Of a stretch of 7,588 nt of DNA, positions 1-6,654 are shown in pieces. Positions within the stretch are counted from its first letter, which is position 1; each line of letters starts with the position of its first letter. The notes below the pieces were generated by a model, which was not told the DNA's origin, did no database searches, and saw only the letters and a list, made by a program, of their open reading frames with translations. The translations under genes and the position numbers were made by a program. The stretch comes from Bacteroidota bacterium (lineage in GTDB: Bacteria > Bacteroidota > Bacteroidia > NS11-12g > UBA9320): assembly GCA_947499775.1 (NCBI GenBank), contig CANMPY010000082.1, positions 1 to 7,588 on the forward strand. The letters are read 5' to 3'.

Positions 1-91
1 AAAAAATCCCAATTTCCATAATTGCATAATAATTTCAATTTAGCTAATATTACAAATTGAATTTTAAATACAAACCCTATTCCCTAATAAA

Positions 92-1885
92 TTGAAACCT
101 ACTGATATTCAAAACCCTGAGTATTTTCACAAAGTTGTGGATTGCCAGTATGCTTGCCCTGCACATACGCCTGTTCCTGAATATATTCGCCTTATTGCTG
201 CCGAGCGCTATACAGAGGCGTATATGATAAATTGGGAATCGAATGTATTTCCAGGCGTGCTAGGCCGAACCTGCGACCGCCCTTGTGAGCCTGCCTGCCG
301 ACGTGGCCGTGTTGACGAAGAGCCGGTGGCTATTTGCCGCTTAAAACGGGTAGCTGCCGATAATAAAGGGGATGTAAAACCCTATATGCCTCAAGGCCCC
401 TTTGCCCCAAATGGAAAAAAAATAGCCCTGATTGGCGGTGGCCCAGCCTCCCTTACCGTTGCAAGAGATTTAGCCCCTTTGGGTTACGAAGTGCATTTGT
501 ATTGCGAGCAGAAAAAAGGCGGTGGAATGATGCGAAGCCAAATCCCTTCTTTCAGATTACCCGAAACGGTATTGGATGAAGAGGTAAACTATATTTTAGA
601 TTTAGGCGTTCATACCCATTTCAATAGGTATATATCAAGTTTTAAGGAAATACTAGACATACACTATGACGCCATTTTTATAGGCACTGGAGCACCAAGA
701 GGTAAAGATTTATCAAACCTTCCAGGACGATTAGAAGCATCAGAACATATTCATGTAGGCATTGAATGGCTAGCCTCAGTTGCATTTGAACACAGAGCAA
801 AAATTGGCAAAAAAGTTATAGTCTTGGGTGGTGGAAATACAGCAATGGACTGTTGCCGTACATCGCTTCGCCTTGGAGGCGAATCGGTAACCGTGGTAGT
901 TAGAAGCCCAATGAAGGATATGCGCGCTTCACCCTGGGAAATTGAAGATGCATTATATGAAGATATTCCAATTTTAGAAAATAGAATCCCAAAATCGTTC
1001 GTAGTCGAAAATGGGATTTTAAAAGGAATGACCTTCGAAAAAGTCAAAGCCATTTATGACGAACAGGGAAAACGTTCTTTAGTATCATCGGGTGATGAGG
1101 ATGAATTTATTGAAGCCGACGATGTATTAGTTGCAATTGGTCAAGAAAATAGCTTCCCTTGGATTGAGCGCAATTTAGGTTTAGAATTTGGGAAATGGGA
1201 ATTGCCAATCTTAAATGAAATTACTTTTCAATCTACTTTACCCCACGTGTTTTTTGGAGGCGATTCGGCCTTTGGACCAAAAAATGTAATTACTGCTGTT
1301 GCTCAAGGTCATCAAGCTGCGGTATCGATTGATTTATTTTGCAATGAATTGTCGTTAACAGAAAGGCCTTCGCCATATACCAATCTCGTTAGCCAAAAAA
1401 TGGGAATTCATGAATGGATTTATGACAATGACGTAACCCCTGATGATCGCTACAAAGTACCTCATGCTGCTAAAGCATTAACTTTAAAAGACCGAAAAAA
1501 AGAAGTTGAATTAGGTTTTGATTTACCAACCGGTTTTAAAGAAGCTGAACGTTGCCTCAATTGCGATATACAAACCGTATTTATGGAAGACCGCTGTATT
1601 GAATGCGATGCGTGTGTAGATATTTGCCCAACAACGTGCATTACCTTTACTACCAATGGCGAAGAAGACGATTTGCGAAGCCGATTATTGGCCCCTTCCA
1701 AAGATTTATCGCAGGATTTATACCTTTCAGATACTTTAAAAACAGGACGGGTAATGGTAAAAGACGAAGACGTTTGCCTGCATTGTGGCTTATGTGCCGA
1801 ACGATGCCCAACTGCAGCTTGGGATATGCAGAAATATATTTATCAGGTAACAAAAGCAGGCAATAGCTGCGAGAAAATAGCCTAA
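92..1885 (+). CDS. GltD-like FAD/NAD(P) oxidoreductase with C-terminal ferredoxin domain, electron-transfer subunit of a 2-oxoacid oxidoreductase
   Basis: Cytoplasmic flavoprotein of 597 residues, predicted to move electrons between NAD(P)(H), FAD and [4Fe-4S] clusters. The N-terminus has the cysteines of a GltD/dihydropyrimidine dehydrogenase-type iron-sulfur domain: C18 and C22, then C61, C65 and C69 in GRTCDRPCEPAC. An FAD-binding motif follows (GGGPAS, 115-120), then a second dinucleotide motif (GGGNTAMD, 246-253) for NAD(P)H and the FAD-closing GGD near 389-391. After C488/C491 comes a two-cluster ferredoxin segment: C502, C505, C508, C512 and C562, C565, C568, C572. The start is TTG. 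The frame is open only from 68, contains no earlier ATG or GTG, and the first internal ATG would remove the N-terminal cysteines. The alpha/beta subunit genes of a 2-oxoacid oxidoreductase lie downstream, beyond an intervening ORF6N gene. This pairing matches the three-subunit 2-oxoglutarate:NADP+ oxidoreductase described from Azoarcus evansii. Substrate and NAD versus NADP preference are inferred. A glutamate synthase small subunit is less likely, because no large subunit is nearby and GltD lacks this ferredoxin tail. Confidence 0.9.
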   Translation: MKPTDIQNPEYFHKVVDCQYACPAHTPVPEYIRLIAAERYTEAYMINWESNVFPGVLGRTCDRPCEPACRRGRVDEEPVAICRLKRVAADNKGDVKPYMPQGPFAPNGKKIALIGGGPASLTVARDLAPLGYEVHLYCEQKKGGGMMRSQIPSFRLPETVLDEEVNYILDLGVHTHFNRYISSFKEILDIHYDAIFIGTGAPRGKDLSNLPGRLEASEHIHVGIEWLASVAFEHRAKIGKKVIVLGGGNTAMDCCRTSLRLGGESVTVVVRSPMKDMRASPWEIEDALYEDIPILENRIPKSFVVENGILKGMTFEKVKAIYDEQGKRSLVSSGDEDEFIEADDVLVAIGQENSFPWIERNLGLEFGKWELPILNEITFQSTLPHVFFGGDSAFGPKNVITAVAQGHQAAVSIDLFCNELSLTERPSPYTNLVSQKMGIHEWIYDNDVTPDDRYKVPHAAKALTLKDRKKEVELGFDLPTGFKEAERCLNCDIQTVFMEDRCIECDACVDICPTTCITFTTNGEEDDLRSRLLAPSKDLSQDLYLSDTLKTGRVMVKDEDVCLHCGLCAERCPTAAWDMQKYIYQVTKAGNSCEKIA

Positions 1886-1934
1886 CATTAAAAGCAGAAC
1901 CGTTATATAGCAGGACAAATAAAACGATAAGGCT

Positions 1935-2402
1935 ATGAAAAACGCTATCACATTTGAACAAATAGAAGACAAAATAATTTTTATTCATAATCAACAAGTG
2001 ATTATAGATAGCGATGTGGCTACGTTATACGGTGGAGAAACCAAAGAAATAAATCAGGCAGTTAAAAACAATCCTGATAAGTTTCCGGATGGGTATATTA
2101 TTGTTACCCCTAACAAGGTAAAAACTGAACTGGTCAAAAATTTTGACCGGTTCAATAAGCTAAAACATTCAAGTATTCTCCCGAATGCATTCACCGAAAA
2201 AGGGTTGTATATGCTTGCTACAAATTTAGAAAGCCCTACTGCCACCCAAACTACTATTGCCATTGTAGAAACCTTTGCCAAAGTAAGGTTACTCTCCCAA
2301 ACGATTACCGAATTATCTGATAATCCGGAAGAAACTAAACAAAAATCATTAATGGAAAAAAGTCGTGAAATCATAAGCGATCTATTTTCCTATGATAAAT
2401 GA
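1935..2402 (+). CDS. ORF6N-domain protein, probably truncated at the C-terminus by an in-frame TGA
   Basis: A 155-residue protein with an ORF6N domain, a family found in phage antirepressor-like proteins and in many stand-alone Bacteroidota genes; DNA binding is assumed for the family and its role is unknown. Typical blocks are visible: a strand pair ending in QQVIIDSDVATLYGGETKEINQ (about 20-41), VKNNPDKFPDGYII (43-56), then NAFTEKGLYMLATNLES (about 84-100) and an alanine/isoleucine-rich helix TTIAIVETFAKVR. Residues after about 115 form a polar helical tail. The reading frame stops at TGA 2400-2402, but the same frame continues for 25 more codons that look like the usual family tail (see the entry at 2403-2480), so the intact protein was probably about 180 residues. 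The gene starts 49 bp after the flavoprotein gene and splits it from its partner subunits. No promoter motif was found in the 49-bp gap, so any transcription probably comes from upstream. Confidence 0.82.
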   Translation: MKNAITFEQIEDKIIFIHNQQVIIDSDVATLYGGETKEINQAVKNNPDKFPDGYIIVTPNKVKTELVKNFDRFNKLKHSSILPNAFTEKGLYMLATNLESPTATQTTIAIVETFAKVRLLSQTITELSDNPEETKQKSLMEKSREIISDLFSYDK

Positions 2403-2480
2403 AATACGGATACCGAAACAAGCATTGAACTGAATTTTGCCGTGATCAAATTTAAACATATATTAAAAAGAAAACAGTAA
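2403..2480 (+). other. In-frame remnant of the ORF6N protein C-terminus beyond the TGA
   Basis: Reading on in the frame of the ORF6N gene after TGA 2400-2402 gives 25 sense codons and then TAA at 2478-2480. The product includes TETSIELNFAVIKFKH followed by a basic end (ILKRKQ). From memory, this kind of ending (T-S-I-E-L-N-x-A-V-x-K-F-K-H plus a lysine-rich tail) is common in Bacteroidota ORF6N proteins of about 180 residues. The segment has no ATG, GTG or TTG in a position that would allow convincing re-initiation. It is most simply a tail cut off by a recent nonsense change. Stop-codon readthrough or a sequencing error are alternatives. Confidence 0.7.
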
Positions 2481-2514
2481 AACATTTTAAAAAAATAAAA
2501 ATTAGTTATAAAAA

Positions 2515-4332
2515 ATGTCAAACAATACCATAAAAATAAATGATTTTGTAATACGATTTGCCAACGTAAACGGCACGGGTTCGGCAAGTGCTAATACTAT
2601 GTTTGCCCTATCTATTTTTAGAATGGGTGTGCCTATGACTGCCAAAAATGTTTTCCCTTCCAATATTCAAGGGTTGCCAACATGGTACGAGGTGAGAGTG
2701 AGCGAAAAAGGATATTTGGGCCGTAGAGAAGGGGTTAACCTTGTAGCTTGCTTAAATCCACAAAGTTTGGCAAAAGATGTGGCCACGGTTATGCCCGGAG
2801 GTTATTTCGTTTTCGATAGTACTAAAAATTTACACAAAGAATTTCTAAGAGAGGATATTAATTACATCGGCATACCGATGATGGAAATTTGCATGCGCGA
2901 ATATACCGACCCCCGCATGCGGCAATTATTCAAAAACATGATTTATGTAGGGGCATTAGCTACCCTGCTTAATATTGATTTGGATGTACTTAATGGTGTA
3001 ATCTCGGATGAATTTAAGAAAAAACCAAAGCTAATTGACCCTAATATTTATGCAATCAATTTAGGGGTAAACTATATAAAAGCCAATTACGATTACCCCT
3101 TAAATATTCGATTGGAAAAAAGAAATTTAGTAGGCAATAAAATTGTAATTAATGGCAATACAGCTTGTGGTATTGGCGCAATTTATGCGGGTGCCACTGT
3201 GGCGGCCTGGTATCCCATTACACCATCTACCTCTTTGATTGATGCTTATGGAAAATATGCATCTAAATTAAGAATTGATAAAGAAACCGGTCTCAATAAA
3301 TTTGCCATTGTTCAAGCCGAAGACGAACTTTCGGCAATTGGTATGGTTATAGGAGCCAATTGGAACGGGGCAAGAGCATTTACGTCAACGAGTGGCCCTG
3401 GAATTTCGCTCATGAGCGAGTTTCTCGGTTTGGCTTATTTTGCCGAAATATCAACCGTTTTATTTAATGTACAACGAACCGGCCCATCTACGGGAATGCC
3501 TACACGTACGCAGCAATCCGATATCCTTGCGTGCGCCTATGCTTCGCATGGCGATACCAAACATATTCTTTTGTTTCCAAGCTCACCAAAAGAATGTTTT
3601 GAAATGAGTGCCGATGCATTCGATTTAGCCGAACGGCTGCAAACACCGATTATAGTTATGCTTGACTTGGATTTAGGAATGAATGATCATCTTTCGGAGC
3701 CTTTCGAATGGGATGAAAATAGAATTTATGACCGTGGGAAAGTATTAAATACTGAAGAATTAGAAGCTTGTGTACAATATGGCCGCTACTTAGATTTAGA
3801 TAAAGACGGCATTAGCTATAGAACTATTGCCGGCACACACCCTACCAAAGGCGCCTTTGTAACCCGAGGAACCTCACGCGACGAATATGCTAAATATACA
3901 GAGCAAGGCGAAGAATATGTAAAAAACATGGAGAAACTGACGCGCAAATGGGAAACCGCCAAAAAAATAATTCCAGAGGCTGAATTATATCAAAGCAGTT
4001 CGAATCATAAAATTGGTATGCTGTTTTTTGGAACCACCCTATACCCCGCTTTGGAAGCAATGGATATCTTAAAAGATCAAGGAATTCAAATAGATGCCAT
4101 GCGCATTAGAGCATTTCCGTTTACCAAAGCAGTAGATGATTTTATAAATCAGCACGACTATGTATTTGTTATTGAACAAAACCGCGATGCACAGTTTCGT
4201 TCCCTCCTGGTAAATGAGTTAGACATAAATCCAAAAAAATTAATCAAAATTTTGAACTACGATGGAATGCCGGTAACTGCCGATTGTATAGTAGAACAGA
4301 TACTACCAAATTTTGAATCCATCCTTGCTTAA
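2515..4332 (+). CDS. korA: 2-oxoacid:acceptor oxidoreductase, fused gamma-alpha subunit (KorA type)
   Basis: A 605-residue cytoplasmic subunit of a thiamine-diphosphate 2-oxoacid oxidoreductase, most likely acting on 2-oxoglutarate (2-oxoglutarate + CoA to succinyl-CoA + CO2 + reduced acceptor). Residues about 10-195 are the gamma domain, with a glycine-rich start (NVNGTGSASAN, 18-27). From about 210 comes the alpha pyrimidine-binding domain, with YPITPSTS (233-240), the acidic block QAEDELSAIG (267-276), TSTSGPGISLMSE (290-302) and QRTGPSTGMPTRTQQSD (320-336). The transketolase C-terminal-like domain covers about 500-605. The gamma-alpha fusion and length match KorA of the two-subunit KorAB enzymes, such as that of Mycobacterium. 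Pyruvate or another 2-oxoacid cannot be excluded from sequence by eye. The ATG at 2515 follows an A-rich leader and leaves a sensible N-terminus. The beta gene begins 44 bp downstream, so the two are surely cotranscribed. Confidence 0.92.
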   Translation: MSNNTIKINDFVIRFANVNGTGSASANTMFALSIFRMGVPMTAKNVFPSNIQGLPTWYEVRVSEKGYLGRREGVNLVACLNPQSLAKDVATVMPGGYFVFDSTKNLHKEFLREDINYIGIPMMEICMREYTDPRMRQLFKNMIYVGALATLLNIDLDVLNGVISDEFKKKPKLIDPNIYAINLGVNYIKANYDYPLNIRLEKRNLVGNKIVINGNTACGIGAIYAGATVAAWYPITPSTSLIDAYGKYASKLRIDKETGLNKFAIVQAEDELSAIGMVIGANWNGARAFTSTSGPGISLMSEFLGLAYFAEISTVLFNVQRTGPSTGMPTRTQQSDILACAYASHGDTKHILLFPSSPKECFEMSADAFDLAERLQTPIIVMLDLDLGMNDHLSEPFEWDENRIYDRGKVLNTEELEACVQYGRYLDLDKDGISYRTIAGTHPTKGAFVTRGTSRDEYAKYTEQGEEYVKNMEKLTRKWETAKKIIPEAELYQSSSNHKIGMLFFGTTLYPALEAMDILKDQGIQIDAMRIRAFPFTKAVDDFINQHDYVFVIEQNRDAQFRSLLVNELDINPKKLIKILNYDGMPVTADCIVEQILPNFESILA

Positions 4333-4376
4333 TTCATATATTTAAACATCGAAAATTCCATTAATCCCTTACTATA

Positions 4377-5429
4377 ATGTCGTACATAAAACCTCCCTTT
4401 CGCCATCCCGATCTACCTTCAAATGAGCTAGGCTATTCGAAAAAAGATTATGAAGGTACTATATCTACCCTTTGTGCCGGCTGCGGCCATGATTCCATTA
4501 GTGGAGCCATCGTGCAGGCGTGTTACGAAATGTCTGTTGAGCCACACCGCATTGCTAAATTATCGGGTATTGGGTGTTCGTCAAAAACACCTGCCTATTT
4601 TCTTAACAATTCTCATGGGTTTAATTCGGTTCACGGGCGAATGCCTTCTGTTGCTACTGGTGCTAATTTGGCAAATCGCGATTTGCTTTATCTTGGCGTT
4701 TCGGGCGACGGCGATTCAGCCTCAATCGGAATGGGACAATTTGTGCATGTTATCCGTCGAAATTTAAATATGACCTACATCGTTATGAATAACGGGTGTT
4801 ATGGCTTAACCAAAGGTCAAGATTCAGCTACTGCTGATGAAGGGTCATTGAGCAAAGGAGGGTCAACCAATTTATTTCAAGGTATCGACCTCGTAGGTTT
4901 GGCTATGGAATTAGGGGCATCTTTTGTTGCACGAAGTTTTTCGGGCGATAAAAATCAACTTATTCCTCTATTAAAAGCCGCTATGTCGCACAAAGGCTTT
5001 GCCTTTATTGACATTATTTCACCTTGTGTAACGTTTAATAACAATGTGGGTTCTACAAAATCGTATGACTACGTTCGCGATCATATGGAAACCCTTGGGA
5101 CATTAGATTTTGTGCCCTATAAAAATGAAATAACTTTAGATTACCAAGCTGGCGATTCTAAAGCAGTTCAATTGCATGACGGTTCTATGCTTAACCTTCA
5201 TAAATTGAATTTGGAATGGGATCCAACTAATCGCAAATCAGCGCTTGAACAAATTAATCAATCAAAAGATAAGGGTGAAATACTTACTGGCTTAATTTAT
5301 ATTGATCAAGAAAGTACAGATTTACATTCCTTAATAAAAACAACAAAGCAACCCCTTAATTCATTAACCGAAAAAGAACTCATGCCCAGTTTGACCGATT
5401 TAGAATTAATAAACGAAGATCATAGGTAG
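4377..5429 (+). CDS. korB: 2-oxoacid:acceptor oxidoreductase, thiamine-diphosphate beta subunit (KorB type)
   Basis: A 350-residue beta subunit that binds thiamine diphosphate and one [4Fe-4S] cluster and pairs with the gamma-alpha subunit encoded just upstream. Visible motifs are CAGCGH (C33, C36), GIGCSSKTP (C67) and SPCVTFNNN (C217), which supply the expected four cluster cysteines. The thiamine-diphosphate/Mg2+ signature runs from GDGD (110-113) to NNGCYGLTKGQ (138-148). NVGSTKSYDYVRDH (223-236) and the long C-terminal extension with the segment TGLIYIDQESTDLH fit KorB proteins, as does the length. It has no ferredoxin domain of its own, so electrons must leave to a ferredoxin or to the flavoprotein encoded at 92-1885. 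The 44-bp spacing to the upstream subunit indicates one transcript. 2-oxoglutarate as substrate is inferred from family resemblance. Confidence 0.92.
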   Translation: MSYIKPPFRHPDLPSNELGYSKKDYEGTISTLCAGCGHDSISGAIVQACYEMSVEPHRIAKLSGIGCSSKTPAYFLNNSHGFNSVHGRMPSVATGANLANRDLLYLGVSGDGDSASIGMGQFVHVIRRNLNMTYIVMNNGCYGLTKGQDSATADEGSLSKGGSTNLFQGIDLVGLAMELGASFVARSFSGDKNQLIPLLKAAMSHKGFAFIDIISPCVTFNNNVGSTKSYDYVRDHMETLGTLDFVPYKNEITLDYQAGDSKAVQLHDGSMLNLHKLNLEWDPTNRKSALEQINQSKDKGEILTGLIYIDQESTDLHSLIKTTKQPLNSLTEKELMPSLTDLELINEDHR

Positions 5430-5455
5430 AAAACAGTTGTATTGGTTTCATTTAT

Positions 5456-5463
5456 TATATTTG
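5456..5463 (+). promoter_or_regulatory. Bacteroidota -7 promoter element for the NYN-LOTUS gene
   Basis: TATATTTG is an exact match to the Bacteroidota -7 consensus TAnnTTTG. It lies in the 79-bp gap after korB and 45 bp before the next start codon. The nearest upstream TTG (5437-5439) is only 16 bp away, shorter than the usual 19-21, so the -33 element is poor. The element suggests that the NYN-LOTUS gene has its own transcript. Confidence 0.5.
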
Positions 5464-5508
5464 AATGCTGATTATTGAAAACCAATTCAGTAAAAAATTC
5501 ACTAAATA

Positions 5509-6276
5509 ATGGAAAATCGAAAAGATTTAAGGCTTGCGGTACTTATTGATGCCGACAACGTTCCTTATGCCAATATCCAAGGAATGTTAGAAGAAATAAC
5601 AAAGTACGGCACCCCAACTTTTAAACGTATTTATGCCGATTGGACCCAACCAACTGTTTCGGGATGGAAAAAAGTATTGTTAGAGCATTCCATTACACCG
5701 GTTCACCAATACAGTTATACCTCAGGCAAAAATGCAACCGATTCATCCATGATTATTGATGCCATGGATATATTATATACAGGGCGAGTTGATGGATTTT
5801 GTATTGTATCGAGCGATAGTGATTTTACACGATTAGCCTCACGATTGCGCGAAGGCGGCATGGTGGTATTTGGCCTAGGCGAAAAAAAAACACCTGGGTC
5901 TTTTATTTCAGCCTGTGATAAATTTATCTATATCGAAATATTAAAAAAACGAGAGGAGGCAATACCTACTGATGTTCAAAAAAAATCAAAGGGTAAGCAA
6001 AAGAGCAAAGACCTACCAACCCCTACTATAGAAAAAATAGATCATAAATTAGCCAAGCTCATAACGAACAGTATTAATGATTTAGCCGAAGAAAACGGAT
6101 GGGTATTTTTAGGCGATTTGGGAAATTTATTGGCAAAAAAACAACCTGATTTTGATCCACGAAATTATGGATTTAAGAAATTATTAGCCCTGCTCAAAAG
6201 CTTTGACAACCTTGCTTTAGATGAAAGGGATACAGGAAAAAATAACATAACCCATGTGTTTGTAAAAAATAAATAA
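5509..6276 (+). CDS. NYN-domain putative ribonuclease with C-terminal OST-HTH/LOTUS domain
   Basis: A 255-residue predicted RNA-processing or RNA-binding protein. The N-terminal NYN (PIN-like) domain, about residues 8-147, has the acidic metal-binding pattern of the family: D14 and D16 with N17 in VLIDADNVP, D78, D84 and D87 in NATDSSMIIDAMD, and D103/D105 in IVSSDSDF. GLGEKKTPGSFISACDKFIY closes the domain. A charged, lysine-rich linker (about 148-175) leads to an OST-HTH/LOTUS winged helix (about 178-253), with ENGWVFLGDLGNLL, PDFDPRNYGFKKLLALL and a last strand ITHVFVKN. This NYN plus LOTUS arrangement is seen in LabA/YaiI-like bacterial proteins and in eukaryotic MARF1-like proteins. All catalytic acids seem present, so nuclease activity is plausible, but the target RNA is unknown. 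There is no signal peptide or membrane segment. The gene has its own promoter motif, and its neighbours do not reveal its job. Confidence 0.9.
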   Translation: MENRKDLRLAVLIDADNVPYANIQGMLEEITKYGTPTFKRIYADWTQPTVSGWKKVLLEHSITPVHQYSYTSGKNATDSSMIIDAMDILYTGRVDGFCIVSSDSDFTRLASRLREGGMVVFGLGEKKTPGSFISACDKFIYIEILKKREEAIPTDVQKKSKGKQKSKDLPTPTIEKIDHKLAKLITNSINDLAEENGWVFLGDLGNLLAKKQPDFDPRNYGFKKLLALLKSFDNLALDERDTGKNNITHVFVKNK

Positions 6277-6292
6277 ATTTACACTTCCTCTA

Positions 6293-6329
6293 AATTAGGT
6301 TATTTTAATTTTTTAAAAAAAGGCTAATT
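6293..6329. terminator. Possible bidirectional terminator between convergent genes
   Basis: AATTAG (6293-6298) pairs with CTAATT (6324-6329). The inner TTTT (6303-6306) pairs with AAAA (6316-6319), with mismatches at 6299/6323 and 6302/6320, around an A/T loop. The hairpin sits in the 56-bp gap between the ends of two convergent genes, where a terminator serving both strands is expected. The stem is weak and AT-rich, so confidence is limited. Confidence 0.4.
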
Positions 6330-6332
6330 CCA

Positions 6333-6620
6333 TCATTTAAACTTGTGTAACCAAAAGGTTCCGAATGGAAGCAGTGAAAGCAGAAAAGCTAAGCCCGCTT
6401 TTACAAATGACCAGTGCATTTTATAGGCGGTTATGGCCAATAGTATACAATATAACACAAAGAGGAATCCGTGAATAGATCCAACTAATTTTACAGCAAG
6501 GGGAGCGCCAAACCAATATTTTAGAGGCATTGCTATCAATAACAACATTAGGTAGGACAAGCCTTCAAAATGACCAACTTTTACAAATAGATTAAAAATC
6601 TTAGGAATTCGTTTTTCCAT
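6333..6620 (-). CDS. DUF3817 small integral membrane protein
   Basis: A 95-residue inner-membrane protein of the DUF3817 family, whose function is unknown. Three hydrophobic segments are visible at about 20-37, 42-64 and 72-90. Family-typical motifs are GHFEGLSYL (16-24), MPLKYWFG (31-38), GSIHGFLFVLY (47-57) and LLPFGTFW (83-90). The length is normal for the family. It is encoded 34 bp downstream of, and in the same direction as, the DtxR-type regulator, so it is probably in the regulator's transcript and may be metal-regulated. No metal-transport function should be assumed from that alone. Confidence 0.85.
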   Translation of the reverse strand: MEKRIPKIFNLFVKVGHFEGLSYLMLLLIAMPLKYWFGAPLAVKLVGSIHGFLFVLYCILLAITAYKMHWSFVKAGLAFLLSLLPFGTFWLHKFK

Positions 6621-6654
6621 AATGGCGCGAAAATAATTCTAAATATCGGTCTGT

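Noticed and set aside
22..52. TTG (22-24) and TAATATTA (45-52) as a promoter for the flavoprotein gene
   Set aside because: The spacing is acceptable but the -7 element matches only four of six positions. The 91-bp leader holds nothing else I can support.
751..2374. Several antisense or overlapping open frames within the flavoprotein and ORF6N genes
   Set aside because: They lie inside strongly supported genes on the other strand or in another frame, have biased composition typical of shadow frames and show no recognisable domain.
2432..2439. GAATTTTG as a -7 promoter element for korA
   Set aside because: It matches TAnnTTTG at five of six positions, but no TTG lies 19-21 bp upstream and the sequence codes for the conserved ORF6N tail, so it is more likely coding.
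1886..2475. Similar A-rich stretches at 1886-1900 and 2461-2475 as flanking repeats of an ORF6N insertion
   Set aside because: Only 11 of 15 bases agree in very AT-rich sequence, which is expected by chance.
6295..6302. TTAGGTTA as a second DtxR-type half-site
   Set aside because: There is no matching second half-site, and it lies between the 3' ends of convergent genes, where an operator would have no target. It is better explained as part of the terminator hairpin.
6628..6635. CGAAAATA read on the - strand (TATTTTCG) as a separate promoter for the DUF3817 gene
   Set aside because: It is an imperfect -7 match with no -33 element, and the 34-bp gap to the regulator gene suggests a shared transcript.
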